Of a stretch of 10,819 nucleotides of DNA, positions 1 to 6,018 are shown piece after piece. Origin of the DNA: Betaproteobacteria bacterium UBA6904 (GTDB lineage Bacteria; Pseudomonadota; Gammaproteobacteria; Burkholderiales; SG8-39); the NCBI GenBank assembly GCA_002451175.1, contig DKBI01000269.1, positions 2,492 through 13,310 of the forward strand. Direction: 5' to 3'. Numbering within the stretch: position 1 is the first letter of the stretch; the number at the start of each line of letters is the position of its first letter. A program made the position numbers and the translations under genes. The notes under the pieces were generated by a model that was not told the origin of the DNA, did no database searches, and was given only the letters and a program-made list of their open reading frames with translations.

Positions 1-1074
1 GGCAAGTCGCTGCACGAGGATTTTCACGGCATGACCGGCATCGACCTGAACCGGGCCGGCACGCCGCTGCTGGAAATCGTCTCGGAGCCGGAACTGCGCG
101 GCGCCCAGGAGGCCGTGGCGTACGCGCGGGCGCTGCACGCCCTGGTGCGCTGGATCGGCGTCTGCGACGGCAACATGCAGGAAGGCTCGTTCCGCTGCGA
201 CGCGAACGTGTCCGTCCGCCGCGCCGGCGCGACGGCGCTCGGCACCCGATGCGAAATCAAGAACCTGAATTCCTTCCGCTTCCTCGAGCAGGCGATCGAG
301 TTCGAGGCGCGCCGGCAGATCGGCGTTCTCGAGGACGGGGGGCGGATCGAGCAGGAGACGCGCCTCTACGACCCCGCGGCGGGCGAGACGCGGCCGATGC
401 GCACCAAGGAGGACGCGCAGGACTACCGCTATTTCCCGGACCCCGATCTGCTGCCGCTGCTCGTCAGCGACGCCGATCTCGAGCGCGCCGCGGCGTCGCT
501 GCCGGAGCTGCCGGGCGCGATGCGCGAGCGGTTTGCGCACGAATACGGTCTGTCGGCCTACGACACCGATGTGCTCACGGCGGAGCGCGACGTGGCGGAG
601 TTTTTCGAGCGCACGACGCGCCTGGTCGCGACGCCGGATGCGGCGCGCGGCGCCACGGCAAAGCTGGCGGCCAACTGGATTCACGGCGAGCTCGCGGCGC
701 GCCTCAATGCTGCGGGTCTGGCGATTGCGGCGTCACCCGTGGCGCCGCCGCAGCTGGCCGGGCTGCTCGTGCGGATTCTCGACGAGTCGCTCAGTCAGAA
801 GTCGGCCAAGGAGGTGTTTGCGGCGCTCTGGGAAGGCGCGAGCGACGCCGACGCGGTCATCGAGGCGCGGGGGTTGCGCCAGATCAGCGACGCCGGCGCC
901 ATCGAGACGCTCGTCGACGCGGTGCTTGCCGCCAACCCGAAGTCGGTCGCCGAGTTCCGGGCCGGCAAGGACAAGGCGCTGAATGCGCTCGTCGGCCAGG
1001 TGATGAAGGCCTCGCGCGGCCAGGCGAATCCCGCGCAGGTGAACGACCTGCTGCGCCGCCGGCTCGCGGGCTGA
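1..1074 (+). CDS. gatB: Aspartyl/glutamyl-tRNA(Asn/Gln) amidotransferase subunit B, 5' end outside window
   Basis: GatB is the kinase/tRNA-binding subunit of the cytoplasmic GatCAB complex. It activates Asp-tRNA(Asn) or Glu-tRNA(Gln) for amidation with ammonia supplied by GatA. The frame is open from base 1 and gives 357 residues. Visible family signatures include [20 protein letters not shown] at the left edge, [39 protein letters not shown] and [17 protein letters not shown], all from the catalytic cradle domain. About the last 145 residues form the helical and YqeY-like tail ([10 protein letters not shown], then [20 protein letters not shown], then a conserved end). Family members are roughly 475-490 residues, so about 120-130 N-terminal residues are missing to the left. 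The gene is usually downstream of gatC and gatA. The stop at 1072-1074 lies 7 bp from the stop of the convergent gene. The product is certain; Asn versus Gln specificity cannot be told. Confidence 0.97.
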   Translation, partial: GKSLHEDFHGMTGIDLNRAGTPLLEIVSEPELRGAQEAVAYARALHALVRWIGVCDGNMQEGSFRCDANVSVRRAGATALGTRCEIKNLNSFRFLEQAIEFEARRQIGVLEDGGRIEQETRLYDPAAGETRPMRTKEDAQDYRYFPDPDLLPLLVSDADLERAAASLPELPGAMRERFAHEYGLSAYDTDVLTAERDVAEFFERTTRLVATPDAARGATAKLAANWIHGELAARLNAAGLAIAASPVAPPQLAGLLVRILDESLSQKSAKEVFAALWEGASDADAVIEARGLRQISDAGAIETLVDAVLAANPKSVAEFRAGKDKALNALVGQVMKASRGQANPAQVNDLLRRRLAG

Positions 1075-1081
1075 GCGCCGG

Positions 1082-1729
1082 CTACTTCGACTTCGCCGGC
1101 GCGCTGCCGCGCGTCAGCTCGATGTAGCGGCGCTTGTCCTCGTCGTAGCGGGCGTTGATCGACTCGACTTCCTTCGCCTTGCGGGCGCGCTGCTCGTCGA
1201 GCGCCTTGACGTCGTTCGCCGCATTTTCCGCGTCCTGCGCGAGTTTCGCGGGGGGCTTGTTCTTGCCCTGGTAGAACTCCATTTCCTTGGCGACCGCGGC
1301 TTGGCGCTTCTTCGCCGATTCGATGCGCGATTCGATGTCCTTCACCGCCTTGGCGTTGTCCGCCAGGGCGCGGTTGCGCGCCAAATCGATGTCGCCCTCG
1401 CTCGCATAGGTGGCGAGCAGCGCCTTCTCGCGCCGGCGCTGCTCCTTCAACGCCGCCTCTTCCGCCTTCTTCTTGGCGTCGTCGGCCTGCTTGCGCGCCT
1501 TCTCCTCCGCATCAGCCTTGGGGTCGATGCGCTTCACCACCAGGCCCTGGCGGTTCAGCATCTCGAGGGGCTGCCCCGCGCATTGGGGCGGCATCGTCTG
1601 GCCGTAGTACGTCTTGCGGTCCGCGCCCACGCAACGGTAGGTCAGCGGTTCGGTCGCCTGCGCGTAGGCGGCCAGCGGCGCCCACGCGCACGCGCCGGCG
1701 AGCATCAGCGCGGCGCCACGTCGGTTCAT
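1082..1729 (-). CDS. Exported DUF4124-domain protein with long coiled coil
   Basis: A predicted exported protein of 215 residues and unknown function. Residues 1-24 are a signal peptide: MNRR, a hydrophobic core, then AYA|Q as the likely signal peptidase I site. Residues about 28-62 (YRCVGADRKTYYGQTMPPQC) match the DUF4124 style, with two cysteines, C33 and C50, that could form a disulfide in the periplasm. Residues about 72-200 are highly charged and Lys/Glu/Ala rich with heptad character (KADAEEKARKQADDAKKKAE), predicting a long coiled coil. I chose the ATG at 1729 because AGGAGG lies 5 nt upstream and the signal peptide then begins at residue 1; an upstream in-frame start at 1762 would add 11 residues before it. 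DUF4124 proteins are common in beta- and gammaproteobacteria. Some pair this domain with coiled coils, and no activity is established. It converges on gatB and diverges from pyrE. Confidence 0.85.
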   Translation of the reverse strand: MNRRGAALMLAGACAWAPLAAYAQATEPLTYRCVGADRKTYYGQTMPPQCAGQPLEMLNRQGLVVKRIDPKADAEEKARKQADDAKKKAEEAALKEQRRREKALLATYASEGDIDLARNRALADNAKAVKDIESRIESAKKRQAAVAKEMEFYQGKNKPPAKLAQDAENAANDVKALDEQRARKAKEVESINARYDEDKRRYIELTRGSAPAKSK

Positions 1730-1732
1730 CAA

Positions 1733-1740
1733 CCCCTCCT
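1733..1740 (-). promoter_or_regulatory. Strong Shine-Dalgarno site for the DUF4124 gene
   Basis: On the minus strand AGGAGGGG precedes ATG at 1729, with 5 nt between AGGAGG and the start codon. It decides between this ATG and the in-frame ATG 11 codons upstream. It is the strongest ribosome binding site in the window; most other starts here have weak or coupled sites. Confidence 0.8.
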
Positions 1741-1760
1741 CATGCGTCATCGGCCGCGAC

Positions 1761-1766
1761 ATTCTA
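1761..1766 (-). promoter_or_regulatory. Candidate -10 box for the DUF4124 gene
   Basis: The minus strand reads TAGAAT here (ATTCTA on plus), 5/6 to the sigma-70 consensus, about 31 bp upstream of the ATG at 1729. The hexamer 17 bp further upstream is TTCGCG, a poor -35, and it overlaps the palindrome at 1775-1788. This is inferred from sequence only. Confidence 0.4.
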
Positions 1767-1774
1767 TGCCATCG

Positions 1775-1788
1775 TCGCGGCGCCGCGA
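1775..1788. promoter_or_regulatory. 14-bp perfect palindrome in the divergent DUF4124/pyrE promoter region
   Basis: TCGCGGCGCCGCGA is a perfect inverted repeat with no spacer. It sits almost midway between two oppositely facing TAGAAT hexamers (1761-1766 on minus, 1799-1804 on plus) and covers both expected -35 regions, which otherwise have no -35 match. It could be an operator. In DNA this GC-rich, short palindromes also arise by chance, so the role is uncertain. Confidence 0.35.
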
Positions 1789-1798
1789 ATCGACCTGT

Positions 1799-1804
1799 TA
1801 GAAT
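1799..1804 (+). promoter_or_regulatory. Candidate -10 box for pyrE
   Basis: TAGAAT on the plus strand, in the context TTAGAATT, lies 27 bp before the pyrE ATG at 1832. That places a start site near 1811 and gives a leader of about 20 nt. No good -35 is seen; the position falls in the palindrome at 1775-1788. It is one of very few AT-rich hexamers in the gap. Confidence 0.4.
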
Positions 1805-1831
1805 TTGCGCCGCTCAAGAACGGTCCTTCGC

Positions 1832-2521
1832 ATGCACTCCGCCGACCCCACGTTCATCGCCGAGACGACGGCGCGCATGCTGCTCGAAGTGCGGGCAGTG
1901 CTCTTCTCGCAGGACAAGCCGTTCATCTTCACCTCCGGCTGGGCGAGCCCGGTCTACATCGACTGCCGCAAGCTGATCTTCTATCCGCGTATCCGGCAGC
2001 AGCTGGTGGAATTCGCCGCGGCGACGCTGGCGCGGGACGCCGGCTTCGAGCAGTTCGACGTCGTGGCCGGCGGCGAGACGGCCGGCATTCCGTATGCGGC
2101 GTGGATCGCCGACCGGCTGGCGCTGCCGATGCAGTACGTGCGCAAAAAGCCCAAGGGCTTCGGGCGCAACGCCCAGATCGAGGGCGACCTGCGGGAGGGC
2201 GCGCGCACGCTGCTGGTCGAGGACCTGACGACGGACGGGCGCTCGAAAATCAATTTCTGCCGCGCGCTGCGCGATGCGGGCGCCGTGGTCGAGCACGTCT
2301 ACGTGAACTTCTACTACGACATCTTCCCGGAGTCGAAGACGATCCTCGGCGACCTCGGCGTGCGGCTGCATCATCTCGCCACGTGGTGGGACGTGCTCGC
2401 CGTGGTGAAGAAGGGCGCGCATCTCCCCGCCGCGCAGATCGGCGAGATCGAGCAGTTTCTGCACGCGCCCGCGGCGTGGTCGGCAGCCCACGGCGGCGTG
2501 TCGAGCTTTCCGTCGGCCTGA
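1832..2521 (+). CDS. pyrE: Orotate phosphoribosyltransferase
   Basis: Converts orotate and PRPP to orotidine 5'-monophosphate in cytoplasmic de novo pyrimidine synthesis. The 229-residue protein shows [20 protein letters not shown] (31-50), the substrate-site segment [20 protein letters not shown] (79-98), the catalytic-loop lysines in [17 protein letters not shown] (102-118), and the PRPP-binding loop [14 protein letters not shown] (127-140). That loop reads TTDG where many family members have a DD-x-x-TTG or DD-x-x-SAG type. From memory, the version here resembles the PyrE of Rhizobium-like alphaproteobacteria more than typical betaproteobacterial PyrE of about 215 residues. I chose ATG 1832; an in-frame TTG at 1805 is an unlikely alternative because it starts next to the proposed -10 box. 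The ribosome binding site is weak. xth follows 38 bp later on the same strand and may be co-transcribed. Confidence 0.95.
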   Translation: MHSADPTFIAETTARMLLEVRAVLFSQDKPFIFTSGWASPVYIDCRKLIFYPRIRQQLVEFAAATLARDAGFEQFDVVAGGETAGIPYAAWIADRLALPMQYVRKKPKGFGRNAQIEGDLREGARTLLVEDLTTDGRSKINFCRALRDAGAVVEHVYVNFYYDIFPESKTILGDLGVRLHHLATWWDVLAVVKKGAHLPAAQIGEIEQFLHAPAAWSAAHGGVSSFPSA

Positions 2522-2543
2522 GCGGGCGCCGCGCGCCGCCTGC

Positions 2544-2558
2544 GCGCCGGGCCGGCGC
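2544..2558 (+). repeat. GC palindrome (7-1-7) directly before the xth start
   Basis: GCGCCGG-G-CCGGCGC is a perfect inverted repeat ending one base before the xth ATG at 2560. In RNA it can fold as a 6-bp GC stem with a 3-nt loop exactly where the ribosome binding site should be, and no Shine-Dalgarno sequence is visible. It may lower or gate xth translation. The role is inferred. Confidence 0.35.
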
Positions 2559-2559
2559 C

Positions 2560-3333
2560 ATGAAAGTCCTGACCCTCAACGTCAACGGCATCCGCTCGGC
2601 GGCCCGCAAGGGGTTCTTCCGCTGGCTCGCGGCGCAGCGTGCCGATGTGGCCTGCCTGCAGGAGATCAAGGCCCAGGAGACGGACCTGGAGGACGCCGTG
2701 CGCGCGCCGAAGGGCCTGCACGGCCGTTTCGCCCACGCGCAGAAGAAGGGCTACGCCGGCGTGGCGCTGTATTCGCGACTCGCCCCGGACGCAGTGCGCG
2801 AGGGATTCGGCCAGGCCGAGTTCGACGCGGAAGGACGCTATCTGGAGGCGCGCTTCGGACGCCTGTCGGTGATTTCTCTCTACCTGCCCTCGGGTTCCGC
2901 GGGGCCGCACCGCCAGGCGTCGAAATTCCGCTTTCTGGAGGCCTTCCTGCCGCACCTGCGCGCGCTCCGGCGCGCGCGGCGCGAGGTGATTCTTTGCGGC
3001 GACTGGAACATTGCGCACCGCGAAGTCGACCTCCGCAACTGGCGCGCCAACCAGAAGAACTCGGGTTTCCTGCCCGAGGAGCGCGCCTGGCTCACGCGCG
3101 TGTTCGACGAACTCGGTTACGTGGACGTGTTCCGACGCCTGAATGCGCAGCCCGAGCAGTACACGTGGTGGTCCAACCGCGGGCAGGCCTGGGCGAAGAA
3201 CGTGGGCTGGCGCATCGACTATCAGATCGCCACGCCGGGCGTCGCGAAGACGGCGCGGCGGGAAGCGATCTACAAGCGGCGGCGCTTCTCCGACCACGCG
3301 CCCCTCATCATCGAGTACGACTGGAGCGGCTAG
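2560..3333 (+). CDS. xth: Exodeoxyribonuclease III / AP endonuclease (xth family)
   Basis: A Mg2+-dependent exonuclease/AP endonuclease of the EEP (endonuclease/exonuclease/phosphatase) fold, acting in base excision repair at abasic sites and 3'-blocked ends. The 257-residue length is typical. Active-site signatures are in order: LTLNVNGIRSA with N7, CLQEIKAQ with metal-ligand E35, ISLYLPSG with Y108, GDWNIAHREVDLRNW with D148 and N150, GWRIDYQI with D220, and SDHAPLIIEYD with the D245-H246 pair. All expected catalytic residues are present. I chose the ATG at 2560 because the family starts with MK(V/I)LT(L/W)N; the same frame is open for 459 bases further upstream, but only as a shadow of pyrE. 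It follows pyrE by 38 bp. Its TAG stop shares a CTAG palindrome with the stop of the convergent gene at 3330. Confidence 0.95.
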   Translation: MKVLTLNVNGIRSAARKGFFRWLAAQRADVACLQEIKAQETDLEDAVRAPKGLHGRFAHAQKKGYAGVALYSRLAPDAVREGFGQAEFDAEGRYLEARFGRLSVISLYLPSGSAGPHRQASKFRFLEAFLPHLRALRRARREVILCGDWNIAHREVDLRNWRANQKNSGFLPEERAWLTRVFDELGYVDVFRRLNAQPEQYTWWSNRGQAWAKNVGWRIDYQIATPGVAKTARREAIYKRRRFSDHAPLIIEYDWSG

Positions 3334-3641
3334 CCGGACTTCGCGGTCGCCAAGAGACGCCGGTTGCGGCGCCGGTCGAGCCACCAGGCGAGCGCCGGCA
3401 GCACGGCGAAGCCGCCCGGCATGACCAGCGCCACGAGGTAGGGCGAGAGATTGGTGATCCGCCTGAGCTGCGCGCGGATCTCGGCCTTGTCCTGCGCGGT
3501 CCAGCGCTGCTTGTTGCGCGGTTTCATGAGCAGGGGCATGAGGCCCTTCACTTGCGTCAGCTCGCGCAGCAGGAACTTGCGCTCGCGCTCGGCGAGCGCG
3601 AACGCATGGCGCACCGCGCCCATGCCGGGCAGTCGGTTCAC
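3330..3641 (-). CDS. Small membrane protein with LETM1-like segment, last gene of the yqj-type cluster
   Basis: A 103-residue protein not assigned to a family with confidence. From the GTG start it has a basic amphipathic N-terminal part (about 15-45, RERKFLLRELTQVKGLMPLL), a charged middle (KPRNKQRWTAQDKAEIRAQL), one hydrophobic segment (about 68-86, LSPYLVALVMPGGFAVLPAL) and a basic tail (WWLDRRRNRR). The pattern of a basic helix followed by P-(F/Y)-hydrophobic-P-x(5)-LLP recalls the membrane stretch of LETM1, the mitochondrial inner-membrane cation/proton exchange-related protein. This resemblance is by eye only. I prefer GTG at 3641 because GTGA overlaps the TGA stop of the YqjK-like gene by 4 bp. 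An ATG at 3719 would overlap that gene by 82 bp, and an ATG at 3623 is also possible. It ends tail-to-tail with xth, overlapping 4 bp. Confidence 0.7.
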   Translation of the reverse strand: MNRLPGMGAVRHAFALAERERKFLLRELTQVKGLMPLLMKPRNKQRWTAQDKAEIRAQLRRITNLSPYLVALVMPGGFAVLPALAWWLDRRRNRRLLATAKSG

Positions 3642-3964
3642 GATGCCCGGTCGGCCGGGCGCAAAGCGCCCGGCGCCTGGCTCGCCCACCAGCGCCGGAC
3701 CCGTCGATACAGTTGCCACGCCGACCAGCCGGTCGTCACCAGCCGGAGAAAGCGCTGCGGGCGCAGTGCGAACAGCAGCAGCACCCCGGCCGCAAGGAAC
3801 AGCGGATGGCGCTTGGCTTCGTCCACGGCCTGCCGGCCGCGCGTCACCCAGCCGAGCACGACGTCGGCCTGCGCGAGATAGCCCTTGAGATGTTCACGCT
3901 CGGTGTGCGCGCGCGCCGCGAGCCGCACCTGCCGCTCGCGCAGCGCGATGAGGCGCGCGCGCAT
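3638..3964 (-). CDS. YqjK-like membrane protein
   Basis: A 108-residue protein resembling the YqjK family found behind YqjE in proteobacteria; the family's function is not established. It begins MRARLIALRERQVRLAARA, a positively charged amphipathic helix, followed by a helical region to about residue 50. One hydrophobic segment follows (about 54-68, HPLFLAAGVLLLFAL), then an Arg/Trp-rich tail (YRRVRRWW) and a Pro/Ala end. The ATG at 3964 shares its A with the TGA stop of the YqjE-like gene (TGATG), so translation is probably coupled. The frame is open up to 4207, but the upstream part is a shadow of the YqjE-like gene. The identity rests on order (DUF883, YqjE, YqjK) and protein character rather than a hard motif. 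Confidence 0.75.
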   Translation of the reverse strand: MRARLIALRERQVRLAARAHTEREHLKGYLAQADVVLGWVTRGRQAVDEAKRHPLFLAAGVLLLFALRPQRFLRLVTTGWSAWQLYRRVRRWWASQAPGALRPADRAS

Positions 3965-4323
3965 CACGGCGCGCGCTCGATGTGCTCGCGGTCCTTGCGC
4001 AACTCCGCCAGGGTGGCGCTGAGCAGCTGAGGCCGCTCGCGCAGCCGCGACCGCACGACCCAGGCACCGATGCCCCCCGCCACGAGGTACAGGCCGGCGA
4101 GGAGGCCTGCGGCGACCAGCCGGTTCGACTCCCCGAACGCCAGCACCACGAAGAGGGAAACGAAGACGAGCGCGAGGCCGAAAAAGAACAGCGTGCCCGC
4201 CGTCCACAGCGCGATCTCGGTGAAGCGCACCGCCTGCTCCTCGAGCTCGCTCGCAGCAAGCCGCGTGCGCGTCTCCACGGCGGAGATCAGCGTGCGAACG
4301 AGCTCTCGTGCGGAAGCCAGCAT
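3964..4323 (-). CDS. YqjE-like phage-holin-superfamily membrane protein
   Basis: A 119-residue inner-membrane protein of the YqjE type (DUF1469, grouped with putative holin superfamily III). The N-terminal 35 residues form a soluble amphipathic helix with the family-like pattern LISAVETRTRLAASELEEQ. Two transmembrane helices follow at about 38-62 (ALWTAGTLFFFGLALVFVSL) and 67-91 (LVAAGLLAGLYLVAGGIGAW), then a charged tail (RERPQLLSATLAELRKDREH). Despite the family label there is no phage context or endolysin here, and YqjE homologues are normally chromosomal genes next to YqjD. No clear Shine-Dalgarno precedes the ATG. It lies 40 bp downstream of the DUF883 gene, across a GC hairpin, and overlaps the YqjK-like gene by 1 bp. 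In E. coli, yqjD-family proteins are linked to stationary phase and ribosome association at the membrane; a role for YqjE is not known. Confidence 0.85.
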   Translation of the reverse strand: MLASARELVRTLISAVETRTRLAASELEEQAVRFTEIALWTAGTLFFFGLALVFVSLFVVLAFGESNRLVAAGLLAGLYLVAGGIGAWVVRSRLRERPQLLSATLAELRKDREHIERAP

Positions 4324-4338
4324 CGCGTGCGGTTGGGT

Positions 4339-4361
4339 GGCGGCCCGTGCGGCGGGCCGCC
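4339..4361 (-). repeat. Intercistronic GC hairpin between DUF883 and YqjE-like genes
   Basis: A perfect 9-bp inverted repeat (GGCGGCCCG and its complement) with a 5-nt loop starts 2 bp after the DUF883 stop codon in the transcript. No U-tract follows, so it is not a standard intrinsic terminator. It may protect the upstream message from 3' decay or reduce read-through into yqjE. The role is inferred. Confidence 0.45.
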
Positions 4362-4363
4362 GC

Positions 4364-4675
4364 TCAGCGCCGGTTGATCAGCAGGCCGATGAGAAAGCCG
4401 GCGCCGGCCGCGATGCCGACCGCCTGCCAGGGGTTCTCGCGCACGTACTCGTCAGTCGCCTTCGCGGCCTGCCGCGTGCGGTCCACCAGGACGCGCTCCG
4501 CCTCGACCAGCTTGACCCGCGCGTTGGCGAGCGACGCCTGGACGCGCTCGCGCGCGGCGCTCACCTTCTCGCCGGCCTGGGAGGCGGTCGCGCGCAGCAG
4601 TTCTTCGGCGTCGGCGACCACGACCTTCAGATCGGCAACGAGCTTGTCCTTCGAAACGTCGGGCGTGGAGTTCAT
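4364..4675 (-). CDS. DUF883 / YqjD-ElaB family tail-anchored protein
   Basis: A 103-residue protein of the YqjD/ElaB/YgaM (DUF883) family. Residues 1-80 are a long charged helix (KLVADLKVVVADAEELLRAT, then ARVKLVEAERVLVDRTRQAA). The conserved YVRENPWQAVGIAAGAGFLI (about 79-98) leads into a C-terminal glycine-zipper transmembrane segment ending in LLINRR. In E. coli, YqjD is tail-anchored in the inner membrane, binds ribosomes and is made in stationary phase; the same role here is an inference. It is the first gene of a minus-strand cluster with YqjE-like, YqjK-like and LETM1-like genes. The start is ATG 4675 with a poor Shine-Dalgarno. A promoter candidate lies about 43 bp upstream. Confidence 0.9.
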   Translation of the reverse strand: MNSTPDVSKDKLVADLKVVVADAEELLRATASQAGEKVSAARERVQASLANARVKLVEAERVLVDRTRQAAKATDEYVRENPWQAVGIAAGAGFLIGLLINRR

Positions 4676-4682
4676 GGCGGGA

Positions 4683-4695
4683 GTGCCCAGGGCAC
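4683..4695. promoter_or_regulatory. 13-bp palindrome GTGCCC-A-GGGCAC upstream of the DUF883 gene
   Basis: A perfect 6-1-6 inverted repeat sits just upstream of the DUF883 start, within the predicted 5' leader. A short hairpin is sterically poor with one loop base, so a DNA operator is the more natural reading. The length is modest and chance occurrence is possible. Confidence 0.3.
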
Positions 4696-4717
4696 CCAGA
4701 GTGAAAAAAGGACGTTG

Positions 4718-4746
4718 AGGCTACCGATTTTTGGGCCGCGTGGCAA
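4718..4746 (-). promoter_or_regulatory. Sigma-70-like promoter for the DUF883-yqjE-yqjK cluster
   Basis: On the minus strand TTGCCA (4741-4746) is separated by exactly 17 bp from TAGCCT (4718-4723). That is 5/6 and 4/6 to the consensus hexamers. The start site would be near 4711, leaving a leader of about 35 nt. It overlaps the region that must also hold the ampG promoter on the other strand. Confidence 0.45.
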
Positions 4747-4757
4747 CCGTTTACACT
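4731..4757 (+). promoter_or_regulatory. Weak candidate promoter for ampG
   Basis: On the plus strand TACACT (4752-4757) is a fair -10 box 9 bp before the ampG ATG, with TTGGGC (4731-4736) 15 bp upstream as a possible -35. The implied leader is only a few nucleotides, which would fit the lack of a Shine-Dalgarno site (leaderless or nearly so). The two divergent promoters overlap. Confidence 0.3.
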
Positions 4758-4766
4758 CGCGGCGCC

Positions 4767-6017
4767 ATGTCGCTTTCCCTGTACGCCGCCGTGTTTCGCA
4801 GCCGCACGATGCTGCTCATGCTGCTGCTGGGATTTTCCTCGGGGCTGCCGCTCGCGCTCACCGCGGGCACGCTGCAGGCCTGGCTGGCGGTGGAGGGCGT
4901 CGACATCGTGACCATCGGCTGGTTCGCGCTCGTGGGCCAGCCCTACACCTACAAGTTTCTCTGGGCGCCGCTCATGGACCGCTTTACGCCGCCGCTGCTC
5001 GGCCGGCGGCGCGGGTGGATGCTACTCACCCAGTGCGCGCTGCTGGCGCTGATCGCGGTCCTGGGCAGCCTCTCGCCGAAGGACGCGCCGTGGCTGACGG
5101 GATGCGTCGCGCTCGCGGTCGCGTTCGTCTCGGCGTCGCAGGACGTCGTCGTGGACGCCTACCGCGCCGACATCCTGCGCGCGGACGAGCGGGGCGCCGG
5201 CGCGGCCGTCTCGGTGCTCGGCTATCGCCTGGCGATGCTGGTCTCCGGCGCAGGCGCCCTCGTCGTTGCCGACCAGTGGCTCGGCTGGCAGGGCACTTAC
5301 TGGCTCATGGCGGCGCTGATGGTCCTCGGCATGGCCGGCGCCTGGTTCGCGCCCGAGCCGCAGGAGGCGGGCACCGCGCCGCGCACCCTGGACGCCGCGG
5401 TCACGCAACCGATGGCCGAGTTCTTCTCGCGCCACGGCGCGGTGTGGCTGCTCGTGCTCATCGTGCTGTACAAACTCGGCGACGCCTTCGCCGGCAATCT
5501 CACCACCGCGTTCCTGCTCAAGGGGCCGGGCTTCAGCGCGACCGAGGTCGGGGCCATCAACAAGGGCTTGGGACTCGCGGCGACCATTGCCGGCGCGCTG
5601 GCGGGGGGCGCGCTGATGGCGCGCCTGCGCCTGTACCGGGCGCTGCTCCTGTTCGGCGTGCTGCAGGCGGTCACCAATCTGGGCTTCATGCTGCTGGCCG
5701 CGGGCGGCAAGAACTACGCGCTGATGGTGGCGGTCGTCGGCGCGGAAAATCTCTGCGGCGGCATGGGCACCGCGGCGTACGTCGCGCTGCTCATGGCGCT
5801 GTGCGATCGGCGCTATTCGGCGACGCAATATGCGCTGCTGTCGGCGCTGTCGGCGGTGGGTCGCGTGTATGTCGGGCCCGCGGCGGGCTACCTGGTGGTG
5901 GCGCTGGGCTGGACGACGTTCTTCCTGGCCACCTTCCTCATCGCGCTGCCCGGGATCGGCATGCTGTGGGCGATGCGTCGCACGATCCAGGCGCTCGACG
6001 CGCCGGCCGTGCGCTGA
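4767..6017 (+). CDS. ampG: AmpG-family MFS muropeptide permease
   Basis: An inner-membrane permease of the major facilitator superfamily. In E. coli AmpG imports GlcNAc-anhydroMurNAc peptides for cell-wall recycling, which also feeds AmpR-AmpC beta-lactamase signalling where present. The 416-residue protein shows family signatures: GFSSGLPLALTAGTLQAWL (22-40), WFALVGQPYTYKFLWAPLMD (52-71) followed by the GRRRGW loop (79-84), SASQDVVVDAYRAD (122-134), and LGYRLAMLVSGAGALVVADQ (151-170). Twelve hydrophobic segments fit a 12-TM MFS fold of shorter type; E. coli AmpG is 491 residues with two extra C-terminal helices. The start is ATG 4767; an in-frame TTG at 4731 would lie in the promoter region. 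The gene diverges from the DUF883 cluster and ends 1 bp from the convergent AI-2E gene stop. Exact substrate is inferred from the family. Confidence 0.92.
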   Translation: MSLSLYAAVFRSRTMLLMLLLGFSSGLPLALTAGTLQAWLAVEGVDIVTIGWFALVGQPYTYKFLWAPLMDRFTPPLLGRRRGWMLLTQCALLALIAVLGSLSPKDAPWLTGCVALAVAFVSASQDVVVDAYRADILRADERGAGAAVSVLGYRLAMLVSGAGALVVADQWLGWQGTYWLMAALMVLGMAGAWFAPEPQEAGTAPRTLDAAVTQPMAEFFSRHGAVWLLVLIVLYKLGDAFAGNLTTAFLLKGPGFSATEVGAINKGLGLAATIAGALAGGALMARLRLYRALLLFGVLQAVTNLGFMLLAAGGKNYALMVAVVGAENLCGGMGTAAYVALLMALCDRRYSATQYALLSALSAVGRVYVGPAAGYLVVALGWTTFFLATFLIALPGIGMLWAMRRTIQALDAPAVR

Positions 6018-6018
6018 G

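Noticed and set aside
1075..1102. 8-bp inverted repeat GCGCCGGC/GCCGGCGC between the convergent gatB and DUF4124 stops, as a two-way terminator
   Set aside because: It has a 12-nt loop and no T-tract on either side, and it overlaps the coding end of the DUF4124 gene. Such GC repeats are common in this composition.
3330..3333. CTAG tetranucleotide shared by the stops of xth and the convergent small gene, as a special site
   Set aside because: Two TAG stops meeting tail-to-tail necessarily create CTAG. It is a neat compact overlap but needs no function.
3964..4323. YqjE-like protein as evidence of a prophage (holin label)
   Set aside because: No endolysin, spanin, integrase, att site or other phage gene is nearby. 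The YqjD-YqjE-YqjK order is a normal chromosomal cluster.
4683..4710. Palindrome plus adjacent A6 run as an intrinsic terminator
   Set aside because: On the plus strand the run after the repeat is A, not T. On the minus strand the T-run precedes the repeat, so neither orientation makes a terminator.
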